Below, one piece after another: positions 51,925 through 61,108 of a stretch of 64,000 nucleotides of DNA (position 1 is the first letter of the stretch; every line of letters begins with the position of its first letter). A program made the translations under genes and the position numbers. The stretch lies in NCBI GenBank assembly GCA_016212085.1, contig JACRHL010000016.1, positions 62,001 to 126,000 of the forward strand, in the 5' to 3' direction. Below the pieces are notes generated by a model. It ran no database searches and was not told where the DNA came from. It saw only the letters and a list, made by a program, of their open reading frames with translations. This DNA is from Nitrospirota bacterium. Its GTDB lineage: Bacteria; Nitrospirota; JACRHL01.

Positions 51925-52475
51925 CGCGCCTGGTGCTGGCGCTGATGGTGGTGTGCGTGATCGGCGCGGTGATCCTGGCGGGCACCGACCGCATCACCCA
52001 GGGCCCCATCGCCGAGCAGAAACGGCGCGAGATCGTGCGCAGCCTCGACAGCGTGCTGCCGCCCCACTCCAACGCCCCGGACCAGGACACCCGGGTGATC
52101 CGGCCGGAGGGCGGCAAGGAGATGACCCTCTACCTGGCCAGGCGGGATGGCGCCTGGGTCGGCACCGCGATGGTGGTCACGGCGCCGGACGGCTATTCGG
52201 GCAACATCGACGTGATGGTGGGCATCGACCGCGCCGGGGCCATTGCCGGCGTGGCCATCCTGGCCCACGCGGAAACGCCGGGCCTGGGCGACAAGATCAT
52301 CACGGACCCGCGCTGGCTGCCCGCGTTGCGCGGCCGTACCCTGGACAACACCCACTGGGCGGTGAAGAAGGACGGCGGCGACGTGGACCAGTTCACCGGC
52401 GCCACCATCACCCCGCGCGCGGTGACCGGGGCGGTGAGGCGCGCCCTGGAAATCTGCCGGGAGTACTGCGGTTAG
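51921..52475 (+). CDS. rnfG: Rnf complex subunit RnfG (FMN-binding)
   Basis: AHAETPGLGDKIITDPRW; DQFTGATITPRAVTGAVRRAL flavinylation motif; GTG start overlapping rnfD stop inferred. Confidence 0.92.
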   Translation: MTRLVLALMVVCVIGAVILAGTDRITQGPIAEQKRREIVRSLDSVLPPHSNAPDQDTRVIRPEGGKEMTLYLARRDGAWVGTAMVVTAPDGYSGNIDVMVGIDRAGAIAGVAILAHAETPGLGDKIITDPRWLPALRGRTLDNTHWAVKKDGGDVDQFTGATITPRAVTGAVRRALEICREYCG

Positions 52476-52543
52476 CGGCCCCGTCCAACCCGGTGGCGCG
52501 CGGGCAGGCTCAACCCCGGTGCCGGACCCGCCGACGGGATTCC

Positions 52544-52572
52544 TTGTGCGGCGGCCGGGCCGCGTTTACATT
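52544..52572 (+). promoter_or_regulatory. weak candidate internal promoter within the rnf cluster (TTGTGC-N17-TACATT)
   Basis: Located in the 150-bp rnfG-rnfE gap. Confidence 0.3.
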
Positions 52573-52625
52573 GGATTGAGCGCGCCGCGCCACCCCGGCG
52601 GCGTAAACCCCATTGGGATTGCCTG

Positions 52626-53324
52626 ATGCAGCCCGAGACCACAACCCCGCCCCGCCCCGCCCACATGGGCGACGTGGCCGTGCTGCCGCCGGGCGCCCTG
52701 CCGGAGGCGCGGCCCGCCACCAGTGCGCGCGAACTGGCGGCGGACTTCACCCGCGGCATCTGGCGCGAGAACGCGGTCTTCAAGCAGATGCTGGGCCTGT
52801 GCCCGTCCCTGGCGGTGACCACCTCCGCCGTGAACGGCATGGCCATGGGGCTGGCCACCCTGGTGGTGGTCGCGATGTCCAACGCCAGCGTGTCCGCCGT
52901 CCGCAACCTGATTCCGGGCAGCGTGCGCATCCCCGCCTTCGTCGTCATCATCGCCACCTTCGTCACGGTGGTGGACCTGACCATGAACGCCTTCGCCCAC
53001 GAACTGCACAAGACGCTGGGGCTGTTCATCCCGCTGATCGTGGTGAACTGCATCGTGCTCGGCCGCGCCGACGCCTTCGCCTGCAAGCGCCCGCTGCCGC
53101 GCGCGGTCTGTGACGGCCTGGGGGCGGGCACCGGCTTCACCCTGGCGCTGGTGGTCCTGGGTAGCGTGCGTGAGCTGGTGGGGTTTGGCACCGTGTTCGG
53201 CGTTTCCGTGTTCGGCGCGGCGTACCCGCCGTTCCTGCTGTTCATCCTGCCGCCGGGGGCGTTCATCGTCATGGGGCTGATGCTGGCGGGCGTGAACCGG
53301 CTGCAAAGCCGGATGGGGGGGTGA
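52626..53324 (+). CDS. rnfE: Rnf complex subunit RnfE
   Basis: FTRGIWRENAVFKQMLGLCPSLAVTTSAVNGMAMGLATLVVV. Confidence 0.94.
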   Translation: MQPETTTPPRPAHMGDVAVLPPGALPEARPATSARELAADFTRGIWRENAVFKQMLGLCPSLAVTTSAVNGMAMGLATLVVVAMSNASVSAVRNLIPGSVRIPAFVVIIATFVTVVDLTMNAFAHELHKTLGLFIPLIVVNCIVLGRADAFACKRPLPRAVCDGLGAGTGFTLALVVLGSVRELVGFGTVFGVSVFGAAYPPFLLFILPPGAFIVMGLMLAGVNRLQSRMGG

Positions 53325-53327
53325 CCG

Positions 53328-53912
53328 GTGGCCGGTGAGCTTGCCCTGATCGCCGTCAGCGCCATGCTGGTGAACAACTTCGTGCTGGCGCGCTTTCTGG
53401 GAGTGTGCCCGTTCCTGGGCGTGTCGCGCAAGACCGAGTCGGCCCTGGGCATGGGCGCGGCGGTGATGTTCGTGATGACCGTGGCCAGCCTGGTCACCTG
53501 GCTCATCCAGCGCCTGGTGCTGGTGCCGTTCCACCTGGAGTATCTGCAAACCATCACCTACATCCTGGTGATCGCCGCGCTGGTGCAACTGGTGGAGATG
53601 GTGGTGCAGAAGACCAGCCCGGTGCTGTACCAGGCGCTGGGTATCTTCTTGCCGCTCATCACCACCAACTGCGCCATCCTGGGGGTGGCCATCCTGGTGC
53701 AGCAGAAGGCCTACGGCTTTTTGGAGACGCTCACCTTCGCGATGGCGGCCTCGGCGGGCTTTGGCCTGGCGCTGGTGCTGCTGGCGGGCATCCGCGAGTC
53801 GCTGGAGCTGGCGTTCGTGCCCAAGGCGTTCCAGGGCAACGCCATCGTGCTGGTGGCGGCGGGCATGCTGTCGCTGGCGTTCATGGGCTTCTCGGGCCTG
53901 GTGCGAGGCTAG
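53328..53912 (+). CDS. rnfA: Rnf complex subunit RnfA
   Basis: MLVNNFVLARFLGVCPFLGVSRKTESALGMGAAVMFVMTVAS; LITTNCAILGVAIL. Confidence 0.95.
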   Translation: MAGELALIAVSAMLVNNFVLARFLGVCPFLGVSRKTESALGMGAAVMFVMTVASLVTWLIQRLVLVPFHLEYLQTITYILVIAALVQLVEMVVQKTSPVLYQALGIFLPLITTNCAILGVAILVQQKAYGFLETLTFAMAASAGFGLALVLLAGIRESLELAFVPKAFQGNAIVLVAAGMLSLAFMGFSGLVRG

Positions 53913-53917
53913 CCCGG

Positions 53918-54967
53918 ATGCTGGCGGCGATCCTGACACTGGGCGGCATGGGGGCCGTGGCCGGCCTGGGGCTGGGCCTGGCGGCGAAGCGGTTCGCCGT
54001 GGAGGTGGACGCCCGCCTCGAGGGGCTGCTGGGCGCCCTGCCGGGCATCAACTGCGGCGCCTGCGGCTACGCGGGCTGCCGCCCCTGCGCGGACGCCATC
54101 AACCTTGGCCGGGCGGGGGTGAACGCCTGTCCGGTGGGCGGGCAGGAGACGGTCATCGCCCTGGCCGCCATCATGGGCGTGGAGGCGGTGGACGCGGTGC
54201 GGCAGGTGGCGCGCGTCTTCTGCACCGGCGGCGTGGCGGAGGCGCGGCGCGCGTTCCAGTACCAGGGGCTGGACGACTGCAACGCGGCGGTATTGGTGTC
54301 CGGCGGCGGCAAGGCGTGCGTGTTCGGCTGCCTGGGCCTGGGCTCGTGCGTGACCGCCTGCCCCTACGACGCCATGTACATGAACGCCAACGCCGTCCCG
54401 GTGGTGATCGACGGCAGGTGTACCGGCTGCACCCTGTGCGCCCCCGCCTGCCCCAAGGACCTGATCGACATGGTACCGGCCACCGCCAGCGTGCAGATCC
54501 TCTGCAGCTCCACCCACAAGGGGTCGGAGGTGAAGAAGGTCTGCACCGTGGGCTGCATCGCCTGCGACATCTGCGTGAAGGTCTGCCCCTACGAGGCGAT
54601 CACCATCAACGCCTTTCTGGCCGAGATCGACCACAATCGGTGCACCAACTGCGGCCTGTGCGTGGCCAAGTGCCCGGACGACACCATCCTCGACTTCAGC
54701 GGCGTGCGCCCCAGGAGCTTCATCCTGGTTGAGCCGTGCACGGGCTGCACCTGGTGCCGCGACGTGTGCCCCACCAACGCCATCAGCGGCGAGCAGGACC
54801 GGCCGCACGTGGTGGCCCCGGAAAAGTGCATCGGCTGCTACCTGTGCAAGGACATCTGCCCCGAGGACGCGGTGGAGATGCGCGGGCCCGACGTGTACCG
54901 CCTGCCTGGGGTGTGGGTGACGGCGGAGCCGGTGCCCAACCGGCTGACCCTGGTAAATATCCGCTAA
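53918..54967 (+). CDS. rnfB: Rnf complex subunit RnfB, multi-ferredoxin form
   Basis: LPGINCGACGYAGC followed by CTGCTLCAPAC, CTVGCIACDICVKVC, CTNCGLCVAKC, CTGCTWCRDVC, CIGCYLCKDIC; start inferred inside a longer ORF. Confidence 0.94.
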   Translation: MLAAILTLGGMGAVAGLGLGLAAKRFAVEVDARLEGLLGALPGINCGACGYAGCRPCADAINLGRAGVNACPVGGQETVIALAAIMGVEAVDAVRQVARVFCTGGVAEARRAFQYQGLDDCNAAVLVSGGGKACVFGCLGLGSCVTACPYDAMYMNANAVPVVIDGRCTGCTLCAPACPKDLIDMVPATASVQILCSSTHKGSEVKKVCTVGCIACDICVKVCPYEAITINAFLAEIDHNRCTNCGLCVAKCPDDTILDFSGVRPRSFILVEPCTGCTWCRDVCPTNAISGEQDRPHVVAPEKCIGCYLCKDICPEDAVEMRGPDVYRLPGVWVTAEPVPNRLTLVNIR

Positions 54968-54968
54968 T

Positions 54969-55955
54969 TCAAATCGGATTTAGCGGGGTTCCGAACACCC
55001 GCCGCACCCGGTTGGCGGCGTCGGCCACGCGGCGCGCCAAAATCCCGTCGTTTTTCGCGGCCGCCAGGATGCCCTCGAAGGCATTTTCCCAGACCGGCCG
55101 CTGCCTGCATATCAAAAGCATGTCCGCGCCAGCCAGAATGGCCTTTACGGCCCTTTCCGGGGGGGTGTGGTTTTGCGCCACCGCCGCCATTTCCAGGTCG
55201 TCGGAGATCACCACCCCCTCGAACCCCATCTTGTGCTTGAGCAGCCCGGTGAGGATTTCGTGCGAGAACGTCGCGGGCTGATGGGGGTCCCAGGCCGGGT
55301 AGACCACGTGGGCGGTCATAATTGTTTTTAATATGGGCATTAATGCCGCGTAGGGGGCCAGCTCCACCCGCTCCAGCCGGTCCGCCGGGTGGCGCACCGT
55401 GGGCAGGGCCAGGTGCGAATCCAGCTCCGTGTCGCCGTGGCCGGGAAAGTGCTTGCCGCAGGCGGTCACCCCCGCCGCGTGCAGGCCGCGGATGGCCTGG
55501 GCGGCGAAGGCGGTCACCACGTCCGGGGTGCGGCCGTAGGCACGGTCGCCGATGATGGGGTTGGCGGGGTTGGTGTCCACGTCGAGCACCGGGGCGAAGT
55601 TGAGGTCGATGCCCAGATCCTTCAGGAAGCGCCCGGTGGCCAGGCCCCAGCGGTAGGCGGCGTCGGGGTCTCCCCCGGCGGCGATGGCGCGGGCGGTGGG
55701 GCCGGCGGGCAGGCCGGCCCTGTCCAGCCGCGCCACCCGGCCCCCCTCCTGGTCGATGCCGATGGGGATGGCGCGGCCGGCGGCGGCGCGCAGGCGGCGG
55801 GTGAGGGCGCGCACCTGCCGCGCGGATTCCACGTTGCGGGAGAACAGGATCACGCCGCCCGCCCGGCCGTCGGCCAGGGCGTCCAGCACGGGCTGCTCCG
55901 GGCCCTCGTAGCCGATCATCAGGATGGTGCCGACGTCGCGGCGCAGGTTGCTCAT
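54969..55955 (-). CDS. nagZ: beta-N-acetylhexosaminidase (GH3)
   Basis: GGVILFSRNVESARQV; IGIDQEGGRVARLD; GKHFPGHGDTELDSHLALP; start MSNLRRD inferred. Confidence 0.94.
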   Translation of the reverse strand: MSNLRRDVGTILMIGYEGPEQPVLDALADGRAGGVILFSRNVESARQVRALTRRLRAAAGRAIPIGIDQEGGRVARLDRAGLPAGPTARAIAAGGDPDAAYRWGLATGRFLKDLGIDLNFAPVLDVDTNPANPIIGDRAYGRTPDVVTAFAAQAIRGLHAAGVTACGKHFPGHGDTELDSHLALPTVRHPADRLERVELAPYAALMPILKTIMTAHVVYPAWDPHQPATFSHEILTGLLKHKMGFEGVVISDDLEMAAVAQNHTPPERAVKAILAGADMLLICRQRPVWENAFEGILAAAKNDGILARRVADAANRVRRVFGTPLNPI

Positions 55956-55959
55956 GGTG

Positions 55960-56766
55960 TCACTCCTGGGGAAATTCGCGCCCGTCGCCCAGGTAGGGGC
56001 GGCCCCGGCCCGGGGCATGGGCGGCGCGGATGGCGCGGCCCACGTAGCCCAGGGCGCGGCGGATGCTCTCGCGCAGCGGCAGGCCGTGGGCCAGATGGGC
56101 GGTGATGGCGGCGGTCAGGGCGCAGCCGGTGCCGTGGGGCACGGCGCCCATGTGGCGCGGGTGGCGCCAGGTGGTGATGCCCTCCGCGTCCGCCAGGGTG
56201 TCGACCACGTGGTTCTTGTCGGGCAGGTGACCGCCGGTGATCAGCACCGCGCGGGCACCGGATTCGCGCAGGGCCTGGGCGCAGCGGGCGGCGTCGGCGC
56301 CGTTGGTCACCGGCTGGCCCCACAGCAGCGCCGCCTCGTCCCGGTTGGGGGTGATCAGGGCGGCGTGGGGCAGCAGGCGCTCCGCCAGCAGGCGGTGGCC
56401 CGGGCCGGTGAGCAGTTCCGCCCCGGAACTGGCGTGGCGGATGGGGTCGATGACCAGGTTGGGCAGGGGCCGCCCGTCGAGCAGGTCCGCCAGCGCCGCC
56501 ACCACCTCGTCGGTGCCGAGCATGCCGGTCTTGGTGGCAGCGGGGGGCATGTCGGCCAGCAGATGGGCGAGCTGGCGGGTGACGAACGCGGCGGGCAGCG
56601 GCATCACCTCGGCCACGCCCACGGAGTTCTGCACGGTGAGGGCCGTGGGCACCGCCATGGGGTGCGCGCCGAGCCGCGTGAACACGGCCACGTCGGCTTG
56701 CAGGCCGGCGCCGCCGGAGGGATCGGAGCCGGCGATGGAAAGGGCGCGGGGGGGCGTGCGCGTCAT
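55960..56766 (-). CDS. thiD: hydroxymethylpyrimidine/phosphomethylpyrimidine kinase
   Basis: ALSIAGSDPSGGAGLQADVAVFTRLGAHPMAVPTALTVQNS; GTGCALTAAITAHLA. Confidence 0.95.
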   Translation of the reverse strand: MTRTPPRALSIAGSDPSGGAGLQADVAVFTRLGAHPMAVPTALTVQNSVGVAEVMPLPAAFVTRQLAHLLADMPPAATKTGMLGTDEVVAALADLLDGRPLPNLVIDPIRHASSGAELLTGPGHRLLAERLLPHAALITPNRDEAALLWGQPVTNGADAARCAQALRESGARAVLITGGHLPDKNHVVDTLADAEGITTWRHPRHMGAVPHGTGCALTAAITAHLAHGLPLRESIRRALGYVGRAIRAAHAPGRGRPYLGDGREFPQE

Positions 56767-56776
56767 GCGGGGCGCG

Positions 56777-57667
56777 TCAGGGATGGGGAACGATCAGGAC
56801 CGATGCCTCGGCGTGCTTGAGCACCTTGTGGGAGGTGCTCCCCAGGAAGAACTCGCGGACGCCGGACATCCCCTTGCTGCCCAGCACGATCAGGTCGGCG
56901 CTCACCTCGCGGGCGGCGTCGAGGATGCGGCGCCGGGCGTCCCCCTCCAGGAGGAACGGGCGCACCTCGGCGAAGCGGCCGGCCAGGGCGGCGGCATCCT
57001 CCTTGAGCAGCCGCTCGCCGTGATGGCGCTGCGCCTCCCCCACCCGGTACAGGGTGTCCAGCACCGGCGGAACGGGCTCGCCCATGCCGAGGTGCAGCTG
57101 GTCGTTGGCGGCGGGGATCACGTGCAGCAGGTGGCAGACGGTTTCCGGCGGAAACGGCAGGGCGCACAGGGCCTGGATGGCGTGGCGGGCGTTGGCGGAG
57201 CCGTCGGACGCCACCAGCACGTCCGGCGCGCCGCCCTTCAGCGGGCGCTTGACCACCCACACCGGGCACGGGGCGTGCTTGACCACGGTGAGGGAGATGG
57301 AGCCGAGCAGCACGCGCATCCAGCCGGTCACGCCCAAGGCGCCCATCACGATCAGGTCCACCCCCAGGGCGGCGGCGTTGTCGACGATCTGCTGCGCCGG
57401 GTGGCCCTCGACGCGGCGCACGTCCAGATCGAAGCCGCGGGGCGCCACGATGGCGCGCGCCTCCTCGATCACCTGGGCGGCCCGGCGATCCTCGTCGGCG
57501 CGCAGGGTGTCGAGGGTGCGGCGGGCCATGGCGGATTCGGCGGGCACATAGCGGGTGATCACGTGCAGCAGCGTGACGCGGGTGGCGGCGGCAAACGGCG
57601 TGGCGGCAACGGTGCGCAGCGCCTCGCGGGAGCCGTTCGAGCCGTCGACGGCGATCAGGATGTGCAT
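56777..57667 (-). CDS. tandem universal stress protein
   Basis: Two UspA units: MHILIAVDGSNGSREAL...DLIVMGALGVTGWMRVLLGSIS and DVLVASDGSANARHAI...DLIVLGSKGMSGVREFFLGSTSHKVLKHA. Confidence 0.93.
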   Translation of the reverse strand: MHILIAVDGSNGSREALRTVAATPFAAATRVTLLHVITRYVPAESAMARRTLDTLRADEDRRAAQVIEEARAIVAPRGFDLDVRRVEGHPAQQIVDNAAALGVDLIVMGALGVTGWMRVLLGSISLTVVKHAPCPVWVVKRPLKGGAPDVLVASDGSANARHAIQALCALPFPPETVCHLLHVIPAANDQLHLGMGEPVPPVLDTLYRVGEAQRHHGERLLKEDAAALAGRFAEVRPFLLEGDARRRILDAAREVSADLIVLGSKGMSGVREFFLGSTSHKVLKHAEASVLIVPHP

Positions 57668-57748
57668 CGGCTGCCCTCCAGGGTCATGGGCATAGCTTAG
57701 CCCTCCGTACTGGCCACATCAAACCGCCCGGGGGGGGGCGGCACCGGT

Positions 57749-58591
57749 TCAGACCTCGGCGAGCAGGCGGGCGATCAGCCGCTCGCGCTGCTCCGGGCCC
57801 TTGTAGCGGATCTCGATGCGGCCGCTGCGCTTGCCCTCGCTGACCGCCACGGCGGTGCCCAGGCGGGCCTTGAGCCGCGCTTCCAGGTCGCGCAGGTCGG
57901 CGGGCTTCCTGGGCTTGGGGGCGGGCGGTGTCTGCTGCCGCGCGACCACGGCCTCGAGCTGGCGCACGGACAGGCCGTCGGCGACCACCCGGCTGGCCAG
58001 GTTCACCTGAAGGTCGGGCCGGTCGGCGAGGGCCAGCAGCACCTTGGCGTGGCCGAGGCTGATGCGCTCCTCGTGGATGTGCCCCTGCACCGGCGCGGGC
58101 AGGTTGATCAGGCGCACGATGTTGGCCACGCTCGATCGCTCCTTGCCGACCCGCGCGGCCACCTGCTCCTGGGTGAGGTGGAACTCGGTGATCAGGCGCT
58201 GGTAGGCCAGGGCCGACTCCATGGGGTTGAGGTTCTTGCGCTGGAGGTTCTCCACCAGCGCCAGCTCCAGCGACTCGGCGCGGTCCGCGTCGCGGATCAG
58301 GGCCGGGATGGCGTCGCGCCCGGCCAGCTTGGAGGCGCGCCAGCGGCGCTCGCCGGAGATCAGCTCGTAGCCGCCCTTGGGGTTCTGGCGCACGGTGACG
58401 GGTTGCAGCACCCCCTGGCGGGCGATGGAGTCGGCCAGCTCGGCCAGGCCCGCCTCGTCGAACACCACGCGCGGCTGGTAGGGGTTGGGGGAGATGTCGG
58501 CCAGCGGCAGGTCGCGCAGGGTGCCGGTGGCGGTGTCGACGGAGCCGATCAGGGCGCCTAGGCCCTTTCCCAAAGCCTGTCGGGTGGTCAT
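57749..58591 (-). CDS. parB: chromosome-partitioning protein ParB
   Basis: KGLGALIG; ELISGERRWRASKLAGRDAIPALI GERR motif; HTH and C-terminal dimerisation region. Confidence 0.97.
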   Translation of the reverse strand: MTTRQALGKGLGALIGSVDTATGTLRDLPLADISPNPYQPRVVFDEAGLAELADSIARQGVLQPVTVRQNPKGGYELISGERRWRASKLAGRDAIPALIRDADRAESLELALVENLQRKNLNPMESALAYQRLITEFHLTQEQVAARVGKERSSVANIVRLINLPAPVQGHIHEERISLGHAKVLLALADRPDLQVNLASRVVADGLSVRQLEAVVARQQTPPAPKPRKPADLRDLEARLKARLGTAVAVSEGKRSGRIEIRYKGPEQRERLIARLLAEV

Positions 58592-58606
58592 GGCGGTCCT
58601 TTACTG

Positions 58607-59401
58607 TTAGCGGGCGGCGTGGCTGAGCGCCGGGCGGGCCCCGGTGCGGGCGACGATTTCCCCGGCCAGGGCCAGATAGGCCTGGGCGCCGTTGGAGGCG
58701 ATGTTGTAGAGCAGGATGGGGCGGCCGTGGCTGGGGGCCTCGGCCAGGGTGATGTTGCGCGGTATGACCGCCTCGAACACCTTGGCGCCGAAGTGACGGC
58801 GCACCTCGGTCATCACCTGCCGGCACAGGTTGTTGCGGCGGTCGGCCATGGTCAAGAGCACCCCCAGCAGGGCCAATTGCGGGTTGAGGTGGCGGCGCAC
58901 CAGGTCGATGGTCTTGGTGAGCTGGCCGAGCCCCTCCAGGGCGTAGTATTCGCACTGCACGGGCACCACCACCGAATCGGCGGCGGTGAGGGCGTTGAGG
59001 GTGACGATGCCCAGCGACGGCGGGCAGTCGAGCAGGATGTAATCGTAGCGGTCGCGCACCCGGCCGATGGCCTCCTTGAGGCGCAGCTCGCGCCCGGCCT
59101 CGTTTACCAGCTCCACCTCGGCGCCCACCAGGTCCACATGGGAGGGGGCCACGGCGAGGCGCTCCATCTCGGTGGCGCAGGCCACCAGGTCGAGGTCGGC
59201 GCCGCGCATCAGCACGTCGTAGACGGTGTGTCGGCAGGCGCGCGCGTTCACCCCCACGCCGCTGGTGGCGTTGCCCTGCGGGTCCATGTCGATCAGCAGG
59301 GTGCGGTAGCCCGCCACCGCCAGCGAGGCGGCCAGGTTCACGGCGCTGGTGGTCTTGCCCACCCCGCCCTTCTGGTTGGAGACGGAGATTACGTGGCCCA
59401 T
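58607..59401 (-). CDS. parA: chromosome-partitioning ATPase ParA
   Basis: MGHVISVSNQKGGVGKTTSAVNLAASLA deviant Walker A; YIDLLDCPPS-type motif (YDYILLDCPPSLGIVTLNAL). Confidence 0.97.
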   Translation of the reverse strand: MGHVISVSNQKGGVGKTTSAVNLAASLAVAGYRTLLIDMDPQGNATSGVGVNARACRHTVYDVLMRGADLDLVACATEMERLAVAPSHVDLVGAEVELVNEAGRELRLKEAIGRVRDRYDYILLDCPPSLGIVTLNALTAADSVVVPVQCEYYALEGLGQLTKTIDLVRRHLNPQLALLGVLLTMADRRNNLCRQVMTEVRRHFGAKVFEAVIPRNITLAEAPSHGRPILLYNIASNGAQAYLALAGEIVARTGARPALSHAAR

Positions 59402-59503
59402 CGGTTGCCTCCCTCCGGCAAAGCGCGCGGCGTACCGGCCCAGGTCCGGCCGCGCTTCCAAGTGGGCAGAGCGTACCACATCGGCGGCGGAGAAAACACG
59501 CCC

Positions 59504-59519
59504 TGTTCCACGTGGAACA
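59504..59519. promoter_or_regulatory. parS centromere site 1
   Basis: Perfect 16-bp palindrome TGTTCCACGTGGAACA upstream of parA. Confidence 0.93.
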
Positions 59520-59536
59520 AGGGGCCGGAAGAGGGG

Positions 59537-59552
59537 TGTTCCACGTGGAACA
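59537..59552. promoter_or_regulatory. parS centromere site 2
   Basis: Identical 16-bp palindrome TGTTCCACGTGGAACA, 33 bp from site 1. Confidence 0.93.
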
Positions 59553-59671
59553 AGGGGGCGCGGCCGAAAAAATGCCGTCGATTTGGCGCCCGCCGCCCGG
59601 CGGCGTATCATCGTGCGGCCGGCGGCGTGGCCACCGGACCGGTTCAAGACACGGGGGACGGAGGAGGTTTC

Positions 59672-61021
59672 GTGAGAAAGGAATGGTTGCTGCTGGCCGC
59701 CACGGTGGCCGTGACCCTGGCCCTGGCGCTGGGGGGGATCCGCCTGCTGGCCCCGCAGTTGCTGGGGGGTGATGTGCCGGTGGACCGGCGCGTGGTGCGG
59801 GCCGCCGAGGAGGTGCCGCCGTTTTTCGACCTGGTGCTGAACCCGGCGGACCTGACGCCGGACCGATCCTTGATCAACGACCCCTATGTGGGTCACCGGC
59901 GCGCCGTGATGGTGCCGGAGAACGCCGAATTCAACGCCCCCTTCGACCTGCTCGGGTTCCGCAACCGTTCCGTGCCGGTGGTGGCCGACGTGGTCGCCCT
60001 GGGCGACAGTCAGACGGTGGGCACCAGCGCCGTGTTCGACCAGAGCTGGCCGCGCCATCTGGAGCAGGCCCTGGCCGCCCGGCAGGCGTCCGTCTACAAC
60101 ATGTCGGTGGGCGGCTGGGGGGCGGTGCAATACCTTTACATGTTCGACAAGGCGGCCCTGTTCCGTCCCCGTGTGGTGGTGGTGGCCTTCTACACGGGCA
60201 ACGACCCGGTGGACAGCCTGCACCTGGCCTACAGCTTCGAGCCCTGGAAATCCCTGCGTGGCGCGCCGGAAAAACCGAAGGCGGCGCCCCTGACCTGGCC
60301 GCCGGACCCGGCGGACACGTGGGCGGTGCGCTTCGCGGACGGGATGACCACCGCGTTCGCCGCGCGCACGCGCCTGTCGGCCAACGACCGGGACTATCCG
60401 GGCACCCTGGAGGGGTACCGCATCATGGCCGAGGCCGCCCGGCGCATCGACGCGCGCGCGGCGGAGCTGGGCATCGCCGTGATCTACACCATCATCCCCA
60501 CCAAGGAGATGGCCCATGCGGCCAAGCTGCGGGCGGAGGGCATCGCGCCGCCGCCGGACTTCGTCAGGCTGGTCCAGCACGAGACGCAAAACATCGCCGA
60601 GCTGTCCGCCGAGCTGTCCGCCCTGCCCCACGGCCGCTATGTGGACGTGGCGTCCCTGTTGCAGCGCGCCGCCCTGGGGCCGGCGCCCCTGTACCCGGCC
60701 AACGAGAACGGCCACCCGCTGGCCGCCGGCTACCGGGTGATCGCCCTGGCGCTGGCGCCCCACGTGCAGGCCCAGCTGCCGCCGCCGCTCGCGGACGGGG
60801 TGGCGCTGTGGGCCGACCCGGAGCACCCGGGCGGGGGCAAGGTGTACCTGGTGCGCGACGGCGGGGCGCGCCTGTTCAACAGTCAGGAGGTGTTCCTGAA
60901 AAACGGCTGGAAGTGGCAGCCGGCGACGTTCCGCCCGGTGACCCTGCGCGACCTGGCCGCGCTGCGCAACCTGGGGCTGATCGAGACCGTGGACCCGGCC
61001 GCCTACGGGCCGCGCCCCTGA
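59672..61021 (+). CDS. SGNH/GDSL-like hydrolase family protein, membrane-anchored
   Basis: N-terminal TM; VADVVALGDSQTVGTSAVFDQSWPRHLEQAL block I GDSQ; VVVVAFYTGND block; GTG start with GGAGG SD. Confidence 0.75.
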   Translation: MRKEWLLLAATVAVTLALALGGIRLLAPQLLGGDVPVDRRVVRAAEEVPPFFDLVLNPADLTPDRSLINDPYVGHRRAVMVPENAEFNAPFDLLGFRNRSVPVVADVVALGDSQTVGTSAVFDQSWPRHLEQALAARQASVYNMSVGGWGAVQYLYMFDKAALFRPRVVVVAFYTGNDPVDSLHLAYSFEPWKSLRGAPEKPKAAPLTWPPDPADTWAVRFADGMTTAFAARTRLSANDRDYPGTLEGYRIMAEAARRIDARAAELGIAVIYTIIPTKEMAHAAKLRAEGIAPPPDFVRLVQHETQNIAELSAELSALPHGRYVDVASLLQRAALGPAPLYPANENGHPLAAGYRVIALALAPHVQAQLPPPLADGVALWADPEHPGGGKVYLVRDGGARLFNSQEVFLKNGWKWQPATFRPVTLRDLAALRNLGLIETVDPAAYGPRP

Positions 61022-61108
61022 CCGTCGGCCCCTGGCAAAGGCGGGCCGGTTGGCCTATGCTGACGGTCCGGCGCGCCCGCCCGGGGCCGCCCAACCCGAT
61101 CGCGAGAG

